Source: Candidatus Poseidoniaceae archaeon
GTDB taxonomy: Archaea; Thermoplasmatota; Poseidoniia; Poseidoniales; Poseidoniaceae
Length of the DNA: 64,000 nt
Reading direction: 5' to 3'
Assembly: GCA_949373095.1 (NCBI GenBank)
Contig: CASIBY010000010.1
Span: 78,971-142,970 of the forward strand
Shown piece after piece: positions 8,101 to 17,091 of the stretch; the stretch's first letter is position 1, and every line of letters starts with the position of its first letter. A program made the position numbers and the translations under genes. A model generated the notes under the pieces. It had not been told where the DNA came from, made no database searches, and saw only the letters and a program-made list of their open reading frames with translations.

Positions 8101-8565
8101 ATGTTCATACCCTTCGTTTTGGGTGGAATGGATATGCAACCACCCATACCCCCTGCAATGAATCCCGCTGCTTCACCATACCAACCACCTGCCAATATGG
8201 CGAAAGGTTCCATGTATTCTTTTCAAAAATGGTTGATGATCGGTCTGATTGTTCTCGTTGTATCCGGCATGTTTGGTGAGTTCCCCTTGTCGTCTTCATC
8301 CCCGAATCCCACTGATTATGATTTGTTAGAGGAAAAAGGATTGGATGACTATTCCGATGCCGTTGACAGTTTTGAAGGACAAGTAGCCCTATTCTCCGCA
8401 ATGAGTACAATTCTTCAAACCACGGCCCTTGCTCTTGTTGCCTATGCATTCATTCGTGAAGCTCACGAAGAAGAGGGAATGCATGTCGCTATGAGAATAA
8501 CAATGGTTCTCGCAGCAGTGATTCTGGTCACGAGCATCGTTGGTCGTAACATCTCCTTGTTCTGA
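8101..8565 (+). CDS. Small membrane protein at end of archaellum operon
   Basis: A 154-residue protein that starts 12 bases after flaJ behind GAGG, so it is probably co-transcribed. A Pro/Met-rich cytoplasmic start (to about residue 40) precedes three predicted membrane helices: WLMIGLIVLVVSGMF, STILQTTALALVAYAF and MRITMVLAAVILVTSIVG. A polar loop of about 40 residues separates the first two. ATG 8131 is an alternative start. No family is recognised; location suggests an accessory role near the archaellum base, but nothing in the sequence proves it. Its stop lies two bases from the stop of the convergent nth gene. Confidence 0.65.
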   Translation: MFIPFVLGGMDMQPPIPPAMNPAASPYQPPANMAKGSMYSFQKWLMIGLIVLVVSGMFGEFPLSSSSPNPTDYDLLEEKGLDDYSDAVDSFEGQVALFSAMSTILQTTALALVAYAFIREAHEEEGMHVAMRITMVLAAVILVTSIVGRNISLF

Positions 8566-8567
8566 TT

Positions 8568-9218
8568 CTATCGTCGGGATTCTTCCCGAATTCGTTTCTT
8601 GGTAGCAGACCAAGAGCAAATGGGGCACTTCGTTAGGTCATGGAAACGAGCAGGACAAAATTCACGGCCAAAGAAAATGATTTGCAGGTGCAAGTCATTC
8701 CACTTCTCTCTGGGAAATACGGCCTTGAGGTCACGCTCCGTCTTCGTAACGTTGCTTCCATCTGACAGACCCCATCTTGCTGCTAACCTGTGAATGTGTG
8801 TGTCCACAGGGAAGGCTGGAACGCCAAATGCCTGTGACATTACCACACTTGCTGTTTTATGGCCGACTCCGGGAAGGGCTTCCAGTTCCTCAAACGAATT
8901 AGGGACTGAACCGTCATGAAGTTGGTTCAACATCTCTGAAAGCCTACGGATGTTCTTCGCTTTGGTAGGGGCTAGGCCAACTTGTCGGATGTCGTTGAGA
9001 ATGACATCGACTGAAAGATTCGCCATGTCTCCTGGATTGTTAGCTTTGGCAAATAAGGCCGGTGTGACTTCGTTAACCTTGAGGTCCGTAGTTTGAGCAC
9101 TCATCAAAACTGCGACAAGCAACTCAAAGGAATTGTTGTGGTCCAGGGGAATGGGGATGACTGGGTAGAGTGATTCCAACTGTTCGGTAATTCGTTCTGC
9201 CTTTTCTGAACGCTTCAC
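8568..9218 (-). CDS. nth: Endonuclease III (DNA glycosylase/AP lyase)
   Basis: Base-excision repair enzyme that removes oxidised pyrimidines and cleaves the AP site. At 216 residues it has the family length. The helix-hairpin-helix LPGVGHKTA carries the catalytic Lys, and the catalytic Asp is in VDTHIHRLA. The N-terminal LLVAVLMSAQTTD is also typical. The C-terminal iron-sulphur motif is irregular: cysteines are seen as C-x9-C-x2-C (CPARFHDLTKCPIC) and the fourth is missing, so a [4Fe-4S] cluster may be absent or altered. It lies downstream of a small membrane protein and polX, all on the minus strand, possibly one operon with a DNA-repair theme. Confidence 0.93.
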   Translation of the reverse strand: MKRSEKAERITEQLESLYPVIPIPLDHNNSFELLVAVLMSAQTTDLKVNEVTPALFAKANNPGDMANLSVDVILNDIRQVGLAPTKAKNIRRLSEMLNQLHDGSVPNSFEELEALPGVGHKTASVVMSQAFGVPAFPVDTHIHRLAARWGLSDGSNVTKTERDLKAVFPREKWNDLHLQIIFFGREFCPARFHDLTKCPICSWSATKKRIREESRR

Positions 9219-9234
9219 GGGGGTATTCTCCTGT

Positions 9235-9444
9235 TCACTCAGTATTCCTTATGTCGTATTCTTCACCAGTTTTCCAACCGAAGAAGAGTCCCAGAAACAC
9301 GGATGTTAAGGGAATAACGTTGCAAATAAGGGATTCCAATGGTTCAGTCGTAGGTTTCCCTGCAATGTACCAAATAATGAATCCTAGAATGAGACCAGGA
9401 ATGACCATCATGCTTCCCATGATGATGGTACGGAGGGTGCGCAT
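9235..9444 (-). CDS. Small two-helix membrane protein
   Basis: A 69-residue protein with two predicted membrane helices (IIMGSMMVIPGLILGFIIWYIAG and ICNVIPLTSVFLGLFFGW) and a charged tail (KTGEEYDIRNTE). It sits between polX (48 bases upstream) and nth (16 bases downstream) on the same strand. The spacing suggests a real cistron. Function unknown. Confidence 0.55.
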   Translation of the reverse strand: MRTLRTIIMGSMMVIPGLILGFIIWYIAGKPTTEPLESLICNVIPLTSVFLGLFFGWKTGEEYDIRNTE

Positions 9445-9492
9445 AACACTCCCAAGCAGAGGTCTGTCATGAAGGTGTGCTTAGACCTAGGT

Positions 9493-11427
9493 TCAATTCA
9501 TTCGTGCAGCGAGGGCTTCACCGGAAAGGGAGTTGAGGACATCTCCTTCTTCCAACCATCCTTTTCGAGCGGTCATGAGTCCATAGGTAATGTCGCTAAG
9601 TCCTCGTATTGAATGGGCGTCGGGATTGATTACCACTGGGACACCGAGCCCTTTTGCATGTTTGCACAAGCGCCAATCCAAATCCAAACGGTACGGGCTT
9701 GCATTGAGTTCTACTGCTTTCAGGCGTCCATCTTGATTGTGTTCGGCCATGTGTTCCAACACAGCGAACAAGTCCACTTCATACCCTTCCCTGCCCTGTA
9801 GGATGCGTCCAGTAGGATGGCCGAGTACAGTTGTGGCGGGATGGTCAATGACTTTGAGCAGTTCCTCAGTATTTTCAACCTCGTCTCTGGAACGCCATTT
9901 TGTCATGGCGTGCACGCTTGCAACAACATAATCCAATTCATTGAGCACTTCGTCAGGATGGTCTAAGGTACCTCCAGCAAGTATGTCAGACTCCACTCCG
10001 TGGAACAAACGGAAGTCAACACCATCCTCTGCCCATTGCTGGTTGTAGGCTTTGATGGTTCGTCCTTGTTTGAGGAGGTCATCAGAACTCGCACCGTTCG
10101 CAATTTTGAGCGAAGGGGAATGGTCTGCAATACCCAGCCATGACCAGTTCATCTTCCGCGCTGTATCGGCCATTTGCTCAAGACTTGCCTCACCGTCTGA
10201 AAGTGTCGTGTGATTGTGAAGTGCTCCCCGGATGCTGTTCATTTCCAATAATTGGGGAAGGCTTCCCGAAGATGCAGCCTCTACTTCACCCATGTCTTCT
10301 CGCAATTCAGGAGTAACATAATCCATCTCAAGGTGGGCGTAGATCTCCTGTTCACTCAAGGCTTGTAGTGAATGTACTGCCGCTTCCATTCCTTTGAGAT
10401 CGCCAGCTTTCGCTTCAGGAATGAGTCCAAATTCATTCAATCTAAGGCCACGGTCAATGGCTCGTTGACGCATGGCAATGTTATGCTCCTTGCTACCGGT
10501 AAAGTACGCCAGTGTAAACGGTTCAACGTGAGGAGGTACGAGGCGAACTTGGGCATCAATGGTTCCACCAGCCTCAAGTTGCTCGTAATCATCTCCTCCA
10601 ATAGCGTCCAACACATTCGGGTCAATATGGCCCACTGCAAATGTATCATCAAAAACAGTTGTGTCAAGAATCAGGCTTATTTTAGAGTCACCTGCACCTT
10701 TCACATCAGCAATACCCTGTAGCGATAGAATGTTTTCAGCAACGGTCTCATGATTGGCTTGGTCAACTGATACGACCAAATCTAAATCTCCGATTGTATC
10801 TTTTCGCCTCCGAGCACTACCTGCAAGCGTTGCACGATTGACCCCGGTGATTCCTGCAATCTTTCTCTGAAACGCTTCTCCATATCGCAAGCCGATATCC
10901 AGGCGCCTACGTTCTCTAAACCGTGCAAGGAGTTCGATTCCATCAAGCATCCGCTGTTGAGATTTTGCACCAAATCCTTTCATGGGAGCAATACGATTCT
11001 CTTCTGCTGCTTGCTTGAGGCTGGCCACAGAATCAACTCCGAGTTCGTCATGCATCAGTTTGATTCGTTTTGGGCCGAGGCCTGGTATTCCGAGCATCTC
11101 AATCATCCCAGCAGGAGTGGACACGTGCTTATCGACCCAATCTTCAGGCCATTCGCCTTCTAGTACTGCTTGGGATAAGGCGCTTCCAAGACCTTTGCCG
11201 ATTCCCTTCATTTCAAACAGCTGTCCCGAGGCAACAAGCTCACCAAAATCCTGGGTGATGGTCCCTAGCATTCGGCTTGCATTCTGGTAGGACCGAACTC
11301 GGAATACATTGGCACCTTGCAATTCAAGCAATACCGCCATCTGGTGCAAGACCTTTGCAACTTGGTTTCTAGAGAAGTGAGGTTGGGTTGGCCGAGGTTT
11401 TGGAAGTGTGAAGGAGCCGACTGCCAT
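9493..11427 (-). CDS. polX: Family X DNA polymerase with PHP domain
   Basis: PolX-type gap-filling polymerase with a C-terminal PHP phosphoesterase, used in DNA repair. The order is: an N-terminal helix-hairpin-helix 8-kDa-like domain (LLELQGANVFRVRSYQNA); HhH motifs (MKGIGKGLG, GIPGLGPKRI, MKGFGAKSQ); the nucleotidyltransferase palm with GSARRRKDTIGDLDL (GS plus the D-x-D metal pair, about residue 205); then PHP motifs HNHTTLSDG, IADHSPS, HGVESDI, GHPTGR and NPDAHS. About 644 residues is the usual size for prokaryotic PolX. I chose ATG 11427; a TTG four codons upstream is also possible. It leads a minus-strand group with a small membrane protein and nth. Confidence 0.93.
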   Translation of the reverse strand: MAVGSFTLPKPRPTQPHFSRNQVAKVLHQMAVLLELQGANVFRVRSYQNASRMLGTITQDFGELVASGQLFEMKGIGKGLGSALSQAVLEGEWPEDWVDKHVSTPAGMIEMLGIPGLGPKRIKLMHDELGVDSVASLKQAAEENRIAPMKGFGAKSQQRMLDGIELLARFRERRRLDIGLRYGEAFQRKIAGITGVNRATLAGSARRRKDTIGDLDLVVSVDQANHETVAENILSLQGIADVKGAGDSKISLILDTTVFDDTFAVGHIDPNVLDAIGGDDYEQLEAGGTIDAQVRLVPPHVEPFTLAYFTGSKEHNIAMRQRAIDRGLRLNEFGLIPEAKAGDLKGMEAAVHSLQALSEQEIYAHLEMDYVTPELREDMGEVEAASSGSLPQLLEMNSIRGALHNHTTLSDGEASLEQMADTARKMNWSWLGIADHSPSLKIANGASSDDLLKQGRTIKAYNQQWAEDGVDFRLFHGVESDILAGGTLDHPDEVLNELDYVVASVHAMTKWRSRDEVENTEELLKVIDHPATTVLGHPTGRILQGREGYEVDLFAVLEHMAEHNQDGRLKAVELNASPYRLDLDWRLCKHAKGLGVPVVINPDAHSIRGLSDITYGLMTARKGWLEEGDVLNSLSGEALAARMN

Positions 11428-11509
11428 GTGTTGAAACAAACGATGACCCTAAACAAAGGTTCGCAACCTTCGCCCCCACCTTCAAGAGGGTCCTTCCCTT
11501 GGACAATGC

Positions 11510-11836
11510 ATGGTGGATGTCGTGTTCTTGGAACACTTGGCCGAAGGTTTGTGTGGTGTGTCTGCCATCTTGTTCACTTTCATCGCTACGCTTTCTCGGT
11601 CGGAAAAGGCGGAGGAGATTGCTCAAAACATCATTTTCTTTACGCTCATTTTGGCTGCAGGGATCCTATGGTGGTTGTCCTATGCAGGAGGCGTCTTATG
11701 GGGCTCAAACTACCTTCCAAAGCCGCTTGCATTATTTTGTGTCATTCTGGCGGTTTCAGCACGGATGAACATCAAAGGAGAAAACCTGTCCTTTGGGGCA
11801 AACCCTCACAGTATTGGGCGAGATGCTGAAGAGTAA
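11510..11836 (+). CDS. Small membrane protein, three helices
   Basis: A 108-residue protein with predicted membrane helices at about residues 12-28 (GLCGVSAILFTFIATL), 38-58 (NIIFFTLILAAGILWWLSY) and 70-84 (KPLALFCVILAVSARM), and a polar C-terminus. It stands alone on the plus strand, divergent from polX, and its stop abuts the stop of the NifU-like gene on the other strand. The hydrophobic pattern and absence of a competing gene support it. No family recognised. Confidence 0.6.
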   Translation: MVDVVFLEHLAEGLCGVSAILFTFIATLSRSEKAEEIAQNIIFFTLILAAGILWWLSYAGGVLWGSNYLPKPLALFCVILAVSARMNIKGENLSFGANPHSIGRDAEE

Positions 11837-12157
11837 TCAGATGATTTCACCGGGAGGGTTGTCATCTCCACCACTCAAGGCTTCTTTGGCCATTTTCTGG
11901 TCAATGAAGGTCCGCATGTATTCTGGCAATTCTCCGTTGACGAAGATGACATCATTCACGTGGTCCAATTTTTTTAACGAGTAATAAATTTGCATAGCAG
12001 TCATTGGTGTAGATGAGCAGCCGTTACAGCCACCATCTAGCGAGAGCATAATGTTCCCATCAGTTGTGTCAATCACATTGACCACACCATCGTGCTCATC
12101 AAGGATTTCTTGGACTGGACCAATCTCAGCCAAAATCTCTTCTGCACTGATGGTCAT
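11837..12157 (-). CDS. NifU-like (NFU domain) iron-sulphur protein
   Basis: A 106-residue protein with the NFU-domain layout: an N-terminal alpha/beta part (EEILAEIGPVQEILDEHDGVVNVID), a strand IMLSLDGGCNGC carrying the C-x2-C pair, then SSTPMTAMQIYYSL. NFU proteins bind a [4Fe-4S] cluster at this CxxC as a dimer and pass it to target enzymes. The remaining 40 residues are helical and acidic with no further cysteines. It is monocistronic, divergent from hppA and convergent with the small membrane gene. Scaffold versus carrier role cannot be told from sequence. Confidence 0.78.
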   Translation of the reverse strand: MTISAEEILAEIGPVQEILDEHDGVVNVIDTTDGNIMLSLDGGCNGCSSTPMTAMQIYYSLKKLDHVNDVIFVNGELPEYMRTFIDQKMAKEALSGGDDNPPGEII

Positions 12158-12337
12158 GTGTTATCCCAAACATCTCTCCTCTTTGAACGATTGCCTGTTT
12201 CTACAACGGTGTTGAAGGAACACAAGCATGTATTCTACCGGCTAGATGTGAAAGCCTCCTAAACCAGCACAGTGGCTTTTTTTTGAAGGGAACCACTTAT
12301 GAGGGGTTCTAAAGTGGCGAGGCTCACAGGTGTTCTT

Positions 12338-14497
12338 ATGATGGAAAACATACCAATGATTGCTGCAGTTGCAGGTCTTGCCGGACTTGTCGTTGCGTTT
12401 GTGCTGTACCAACAAGTCAACAAAGTAAAGATTGACAACGAAAAAGTAGCCAACATTACTCGTGAAATTCAAGACGGTGCTATGGCGTTTTTGTTTGCTG
12501 AATACCGAGTTCTTGCCGTTTTCGTAGTTGTCGTTGGTCTGGCGCTTACCCAGCTTAACGACATGGATACGGCCATTGCCTTCTTCGCAGGTGCTCTTGC
12601 CTCCGTTGTTGCAGGATTCTCAGGAATGCGTGCGGCGACATCGGCGAACGGCCGAACCACAATGGCTGCCAAGAACGATGGAAAAGCCGGAGCACTCGCA
12701 GTTTCCTATAACGGTGGAGCTGTCATGGGCCTTTCCGTTGGGGGACTCGGGCTTCTGGGAATCTCTCTTGTAGCATACTGGCTTGGAGCAGGCGATGCAA
12801 ACCCAGACCTTTCTGCTGCTGCAGGATTTGGTATGGGTGCGTCATCCATTGCCCTGTTCGCTCGTGTCGGTGGTGGAATCTACACCAAGGCTGCTGACGT
12901 AGGTGCTGACCTCGTCGGTAAAGTTGAAGCAGGAATTCCAGAAGACGACCCTCGTAATCCTGGAGTCATCGCAGACAACGTTGGCGACAACGTTGGTGAC
13001 GTTGCCGGAATGGGTGCGGATATCTTTGAATCCTTTGTGGGTTCAATCATTGCAGCAATGATCATCGCTAGTTCAGATGGCTTTGGTGGAGATGGATTTA
13101 CCGGGGCTTCCGACTACATTATGATGCCAATCATGCTTGGCCTGATTGGATATCTTGCTTCAATCGTTGGCGTATTCTCGATGTTCATCCTCAAGAACGG
13201 CAAGGATGCCGCTGCTGCGCTTCGCAACACGACATTCATCGCAGCCCTTCTGTTCTGGATTGGCGGATACCTTTCGCTTAAGGATGGTTCAGTCGCTGGA
13301 TTTGAATATTCTGGACTGGGCTTGATCGATGTGATTCCCGGTGTCATGCACTCCGTTGTTTTGGGTAGCGTGGTTGGTATTGCAATCGGCCTCATCACCG
13401 AATACTACACTGGAATTGAGCCAGTCTTTGGAATTAAAACAAAGGCTATTCCTCACATTGGTGAAATGTCCAAGACAGGGCCAGCCACAAACGCTATTGC
13501 TGGACTGTCTGTTGGAATGATGTCAACTTTCATCCCTATCCTACTCATTGCCGGAGGAATTCTCGGCGCCAACTACTTTGGCGATGCTGAGTACGGTCTT
13601 TACTGCATTGCAATGGCTGCAATGGGTATGCTTGCTACAGTCGGTGTTACCATGACTGTCGATGCTTACGGACCTGTCGCCGATAACGCAGGTGGGATTG
13701 CAGAGATGAGTGGACTTGGTTCTGATGTTCGGGCAATTACCGATGAACTTGATTCAATTGGAAACACAACAGCCGCAGTCGGCAAAGGATTCGCAATTGG
13801 TTCTGCTGCTTTGACTGCACTCGCATTGTTTGCTGCTTACACTGCAGCAGTAGGCACAGAAAATCTTGACCTAACACTCACCAACCCAATGGTCGTTATT
13901 GGCCTACTCGTTGGTGGCGGTCTACCGTTCGTTGTTGCAGCTATGACCATGACTTCAGTCGGTAAGGCTGCAGGTGACATGGTTGTTGAGATCCGACGCC
14001 AATTCGCTATCATGCGAGAAAGCCTATCAAAGGATTCTTCGTTTGAAGGCAACATTGAAGATGCTACCACATGGCCTGAGAAGGTTACAGTAGGCGACAT
14101 TACTTATCCGGATTCACAAACTTGTGTTGACATCTCAACCAAGGCTGCTCTCCGAGAAATGGTAGGACCCGGTGTAGTAGCAATACTCGCTCCAGTACTC
14201 GTCGGTTTGCTCCTTGGTCCAAATGCACTTGGTGGCCTTCTTGCAGGTTCTCTTGTTACAGGCGTTCTCATGGCTCTGTTCATGGCAAACGCAGGTGGAG
14301 CATGGGACAACGCCAAGAAAGCCATCGAACAAGGTCACATTGAAGGTGCTAAGAAAGGCGATGCTGCTCACGAAGCAGCCGTTATTGGTGACACCATTGG
14401 AGACCCGTTCAAGGACACCTCCGGACCTTCGCTGAACATCCTCATCAAATTGATGTCCATTGTGGCCGTCGTTTTGGCGGGCACTGGGCAACTTTGA
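12338..14497 (+). CDS. hppA: Membrane-bound ion-pumping pyrophosphatase
   Basis: Couples hydrolysis of pyrophosphate to pumping of H+ or Na+ across the membrane. About 719 residues and some 15-16 membrane helices. Catalytic loops include [33 protein letters not shown] and the later [13 protein letters not shown] and [31 protein letters not shown] stretches. The signature [10 protein letters not shown] (about residue 475) has Ala where K+-independent enzymes have Lys, so this should be the K+-dependent class. Pumped-ion specificity is not resolved here. I chose ATG 12338 (or 12341), directly before the first helix; ATG 12299 would add a non-conserved leader. The next gene begins about 48 bases after its stop. 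Confidence 0.95.
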   Translation: MMENIPMIAAVAGLAGLVVAFVLYQQVNKVKIDNEKVANITREIQDGAMAFLFAEYRVLAVFVVVVGLALTQLNDMDTAIAFFAGALASVVAGFSGMRAATSANGRTTMAAKNDGKAGALAVSYNGGAVMGLSVGGLGLLGISLVAYWLGAGDANPDLSAAAGFGMGASSIALFARVGGGIYTKAADVGADLVGKVEAGIPEDDPRNPGVIADNVGDNVGDVAGMGADIFESFVGSIIAAMIIASSDGFGGDGFTGASDYIMMPIMLGLIGYLASIVGVFSMFILKNGKDAAAALRNTTFIAALLFWIGGYLSLKDGSVAGFEYSGLGLIDVIPGVMHSVVLGSVVGIAIGLITEYYTGIEPVFGIKTKAIPHIGEMSKTGPATNAIAGLSVGMMSTFIPILLIAGGILGANYFGDAEYGLYCIAMAAMGMLATVGVTMTVDAYGPVADNAGGIAEMSGLGSDVRAITDELDSIGNTTAAVGKGFAIGSAALTALALFAAYTAAVGTENLDLTLTNPMVVIGLLVGGGLPFVVAAMTMTSVGKAAGDMVVEIRRQFAIMRESLSKDSSFEGNIEDATTWPEKVTVGDITYPDSQTCVDISTKAALREMVGPGVVAILAPVLVGLLLGPNALGGLLAGSLVTGVLMALFMANAGGAWDNAKKAIEQGHIEGAKKGDAAHEAAVIGDTIGDPFKDTSGPSLNILIKLMSIVAVVLAGTGQL

Positions 14498-14544
14498 GGC
14501 CTTTCAAGCGTTACACTCTTGAACAAGGCCCTGTTGGGAACTTC

Positions 14545-15510
14545 ATGGGTCAATTTCTCCAAGGGGCAACTATGACGTTGCTGTTGCTTTGCACCAGTGT
14601 TCTTGCCGGATGCATTGAGGGTCCAACTGTCAACTCAGGAATCGGTGACACCACGGAAGAAGAGCTCGCTCTTCCGGATTGGGATATCGGTGACCAGTGG
14701 CTCTATACCTTCGTAACTCCTCAATTTGGAGAAGATAGCGCTCGATTAGTTGTTGCTGAAAAAGACAATGAATCAGGTAACTACCGTTTGGGCATCTCAT
14801 CAAAAGAGGAGGCACAACGTCACGCTGTCATTAATCACAATCCATTCCTCGGCCGTGTTACCATGGACGGTCTTTCTGTCTATGAGGAAGGCGACCCTCA
14901 ACCTGTTTTCAACTTCCCTTGGAACGTTGGGGATTCTTGGGGCTTTACACTATTTGGCCAGGAATGGACGGCCGAAACGGATTCCATCTACAACGGAGTT
15001 GTTGAGGTAAGGGCATCATCCGATGACGGGCACACTTTGACCTATTCGTTCAGTGGGCGAGACGGTTTCATCGATTCATTAGTTTGGTCCGACGATCAGG
15101 GCGTGGAGCAACTCCGAATGGAATTGACACAAACCAAAACCGATTATGAGGGAGACGTCTACTTTTATCGTGCCCGTGATTTGCTGGACTCTGTTTATGA
15201 GAATAACGAGAACGATATTTCAGATTCCTTCCTTGACAGTGGGCACCCAGATGGAACCGATTGGGACGTCCTTGTTTGGTACATCGACCTTGATATCTCG
15301 GGAGGCGGCTCAGGAACGCTATCTTTGAAAGACCACCAAGGTGCTTCTCCACTCACTCGTGCCTGGGGTTCAGGAGCAAGTGAAAAGGGCTCTATCGGAA
15401 CAATTCCATCTATATCAGGAGATTATTCGCTTACCGTTACGCTACGTGGAGGAGATTCATCACTCCACTTCAAGGTCGCTGGCGGTATCTTCTCGCAGTG
15501 GACATTGTGA
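14545..15510 (+). CDS. Secreted lipoprotein, unknown function
   Basis: About 321 residues. The N-terminus is a lipoprotein signal (MTLLLLCTSVLAGC) with lipobox LAGC, so the mature protein is probably lipid-anchored at the Cys. The mature part opens with a Ser/Thr/Glu linker and then WDIGDQWLYTF. Beta-rich domains follow (NFPWNVGDSWGFTLFGQEW, YDGEVYF-like strands). The last 90 residues resemble a small beta-sandwich with GDYSLTVTLRGGD. ATG 14545 is preferred; ATG 14572 would give a signal with no basic n-region. It closely follows hppA and is followed after 9 bases by an esterase gene, so the three may be co-transcribed. Function unknown. Confidence 0.75.
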   Translation: MGQFLQGATMTLLLLCTSVLAGCIEGPTVNSGIGDTTEEELALPDWDIGDQWLYTFVTPQFGEDSARLVVAEKDNESGNYRLGISSKEEAQRHAVINHNPFLGRVTMDGLSVYEEGDPQPVFNFPWNVGDSWGFTLFGQEWTAETDSIYNGVVEVRASSDDGHTLTYSFSGRDGFIDSLVWSDDQGVEQLRMELTQTKTDYEGDVYFYRARDLLDSVYENNENDISDSFLDSGHPDGTDWDVLVWYIDLDISGGGSGTLSLKDHQGASPLTRAWGSGASEKGSIGTIPSISGDYSLTVTLRGGDSSLHFKVAGGIFSQWTL

Positions 15511-15519
15511 GGGACACTC

Positions 15520-16122
15520 ATGCCCACGCTCATCATGATGCATGGCATGACAGGCGACGCTTCGATGATGCGCCCCTTTGCGGAAAAAATACTTCCAGAA
15601 GGTTGGACCTTATTGGTCCCACAAGCACGCTACAAACATCCTTCCCGCGGGTTCACATGGTGGAGATATGAGAATTTTGATGCAGATGTTACTCGTCGCA
15701 TGAATCTATCACGAAAGGAACTCATCGATGTTGATGCTAGTCTTTCACAACTTGAACACCTTATTGGAACAGAAGCACCCCTCGGTCCGTTGGTTATAGG
15801 TGGCTTTTCCCAAGGAGGAGCCATGGCTCAAGAACTTCTCCATTTGCCGATAGCAGACCGCATACAGGGTTTAGTTTGCATCGGGACACGATTGGTTAGG
15901 CCAATGGAACTCAGATTAAGACTCCCCGAATTAGATTCCAAGCGACTTTTTTGGATGCACGGAGAAAAGGATATCAGAGTTCCAATTGAAGACGGATGGG
16001 CTGTTGCTCACCAGTTTGAATCTGCAGACTGGGCCGTTGAACTAATTGAGCACAAGAAGGGCCATATGATCCCAATTGAGCATCACGATGCCCTCAAAGA
16101 ATGGCTTGAGACCTTCATTTGA
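15520..16122 (+). CDS. Carboxylesterase/phospholipase-type alpha/beta hydrolase
   Basis: A 200-residue serine hydrolase of the small cytosolic carboxylesterase (YpfH/EstB-like) type. Visible are LIMMHGMTGD with the oxyanion region, the nucleophile elbow GGFSQGGAM (Ser about residue 97), the acid in HGEKDIRVPI, and the catalytic His in KKGHMIP. All three triad residues are present. Such enzymes hydrolyse short acyl esters or lysophospholipids; the natural substrate is unknown. It starts 9 bases after the lipoprotein gene, and its last 8 bases overlap the end of the convergent glutaredoxin gene. Confidence 0.85.
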   Translation: MPTLIMMHGMTGDASMMRPFAEKILPEGWTLLVPQARYKHPSRGFTWWRYENFDADVTRRMNLSRKELIDVDASLSQLEHLIGTEAPLGPLVIGGFSQGGAMAQELLHLPIADRIQGLVCIGTRLVRPMELRLRLPELDSKRLFWMHGEKDIRVPIEDGWAVAHQFESADWAVELIEHKKGHMIPIEHHDALKEWLETFI

Positions 16123-16390
16123 GGTATCGATTGGTTTCGTCAAAGCCACCAATGAAAAGTGGTTCATCTTCCCTTATATCAAATACAACAGGGACAGTAC
16201 GATGACCTGTTGCAGCAACAATCTGCTTCCGCAAGCCATTGTGCTCGTCAAAATTATACTCCGTAAAACTCAACGAGCGACCATCTAAGAGGCGCTTTAG
16301 TGCTTTACAATATCCACAGAAGTTCCCAGTGTAAACGAGGAAGTCTGTGTCTGCTCCTTCAGCGTGCTCTACGATCAGTTCTGCTGCCAT
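16115..16390 (-). CDS. Glutaredoxin-like thiol oxidoreductase
   Basis: A 91-residue thioredoxin-fold protein: FLVYTGNFCGYCKALKRLL has the CxxC redox site (CGYC), TVPVVFDI carries the cis-Pro, and FIGGFDET is the C-terminal GG-D element of glutaredoxins. It fits a class I glutaredoxin that reduces disulphides. ATG 16390 was chosen; a longer in-frame extension would overlap the neighbouring gene and has no conserved content. It follows the SDR-like gene by 25 bases on the same strand and overlaps the convergent esterase by 8 bases. Confidence 0.87.
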   Translation of the reverse strand: MAAELIVEHAEGADTDFLVYTGNFCGYCKALKRLLDGRSLSFTEYNFDEHNGLRKQIVAATGHRTVPVVFDIREDEPLFIGGFDETNRYLK

Positions 16391-16415
16391 GTTGGTTTGT
16401 CCGCTGGCGTATGCT

Positions 16416-17003
16416 TTAATCCTCTCCCGAGGGTGCCCATTGTTCAGATGATATTTCCGAGTTGAATTCACCACTCGCATCAAGGCACAATGCAGTCCAT
16501 GCATCAAGGTCAGGGACGTTTGAGTTCTTGAAGGATTCCAGCGTAACCGAAGAATGAATGAAAGCATGGGCCAAATGCTTGTTAATGTCGCTCTTAGAGG
16601 CAAGACCAACACGAATAAGGATGACTTGCATTCCTTTAAGTGCAGCACTCCGGGCTAATACTTCAACAATGAGTTGCCCCATTCCGTGAATCGAATTGAT
16701 GCTCACACCCATCGTGGAATTCCAGGATTCAGCATGAGCTTTCCAACGTCGCCCCTCCAGAGTGCTCGTGTCGCCCAAAACTACCATTCTTTGCAATCCA
16801 TTAGCCGTTGCAGTTGCAAGAGATTCATGCATAATTTGGACGTTGTCTTCTAACGCTGAAATTCCATTCAAACCGTTCTTATTTGTTGCAAGTAGAAGGG
16901 TATCACAACCATTTACTGTTGAATGGAAGGTAACTCCTTCAATTCCGATAAGTCTTGGGTCGTCAGGGCTTATGCCCACACACCAAACGTTGCCCATGAG
17001 CAT
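16416..17003 (-). CDS. SDR/epimerase-like protein lacking the N-terminal nucleotide-binding motif
   Basis: A 195-residue protein. The middle resembles the second half of an extended short-chain dehydrogenase/epimerase: CDTLLLAT, LEDNVQIMHESLATATANG, LQRMVVLGDTSTLEG, QLIVEVLARSAAL, then VILIRVGLASKSD. The glycine-rich GxxGxxG start of the Rossmann fold is missing. An in-frame stop lies about 15 codons upstream and the divergent gene begins 90 bases away, leaving no room for it. Either the protein is truncated or it is a different fold that only looks similar. I cannot confirm catalytic Tyr-x3-Lys. Likely co-transcribed with the downstream glutaredoxin. Family call is tentative. Confidence 0.5.
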   Translation of the reverse strand: MLMGNVWCVGISPDDPRLIGIEGVTFHSTVNGCDTLLLATNKNGLNGISALEDNVQIMHESLATATANGLQRMVVLGDTSTLEGRRWKAHAESWNSTMGVSINSIHGMGQLIVEVLARSAALKGMQVILIRVGLASKSDINKHLAHAFIHSSVTLESFKNSNVPDLDAWTALCLDASGEFNSEISSEQWAPSGED

Positions 17004-17091
17004 CGGATGAGGGTGAAGGACATGTGTCTTCCCGTCTCAGTGTCTTGGTTGAAACTACTCCTTCCATATACCACGGCGTGTAGTGTTGTGC

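Noticed and set aside
12251..12286. Terminator (AAAGCC ... GGCTTTTTTTT) upstream of hppA
   Set aside because: No plus-strand gene ends here; the NifU-like gene is on the other strand and starts upstream. The stem is weak, so the T-run is probably just part of the hppA leader.
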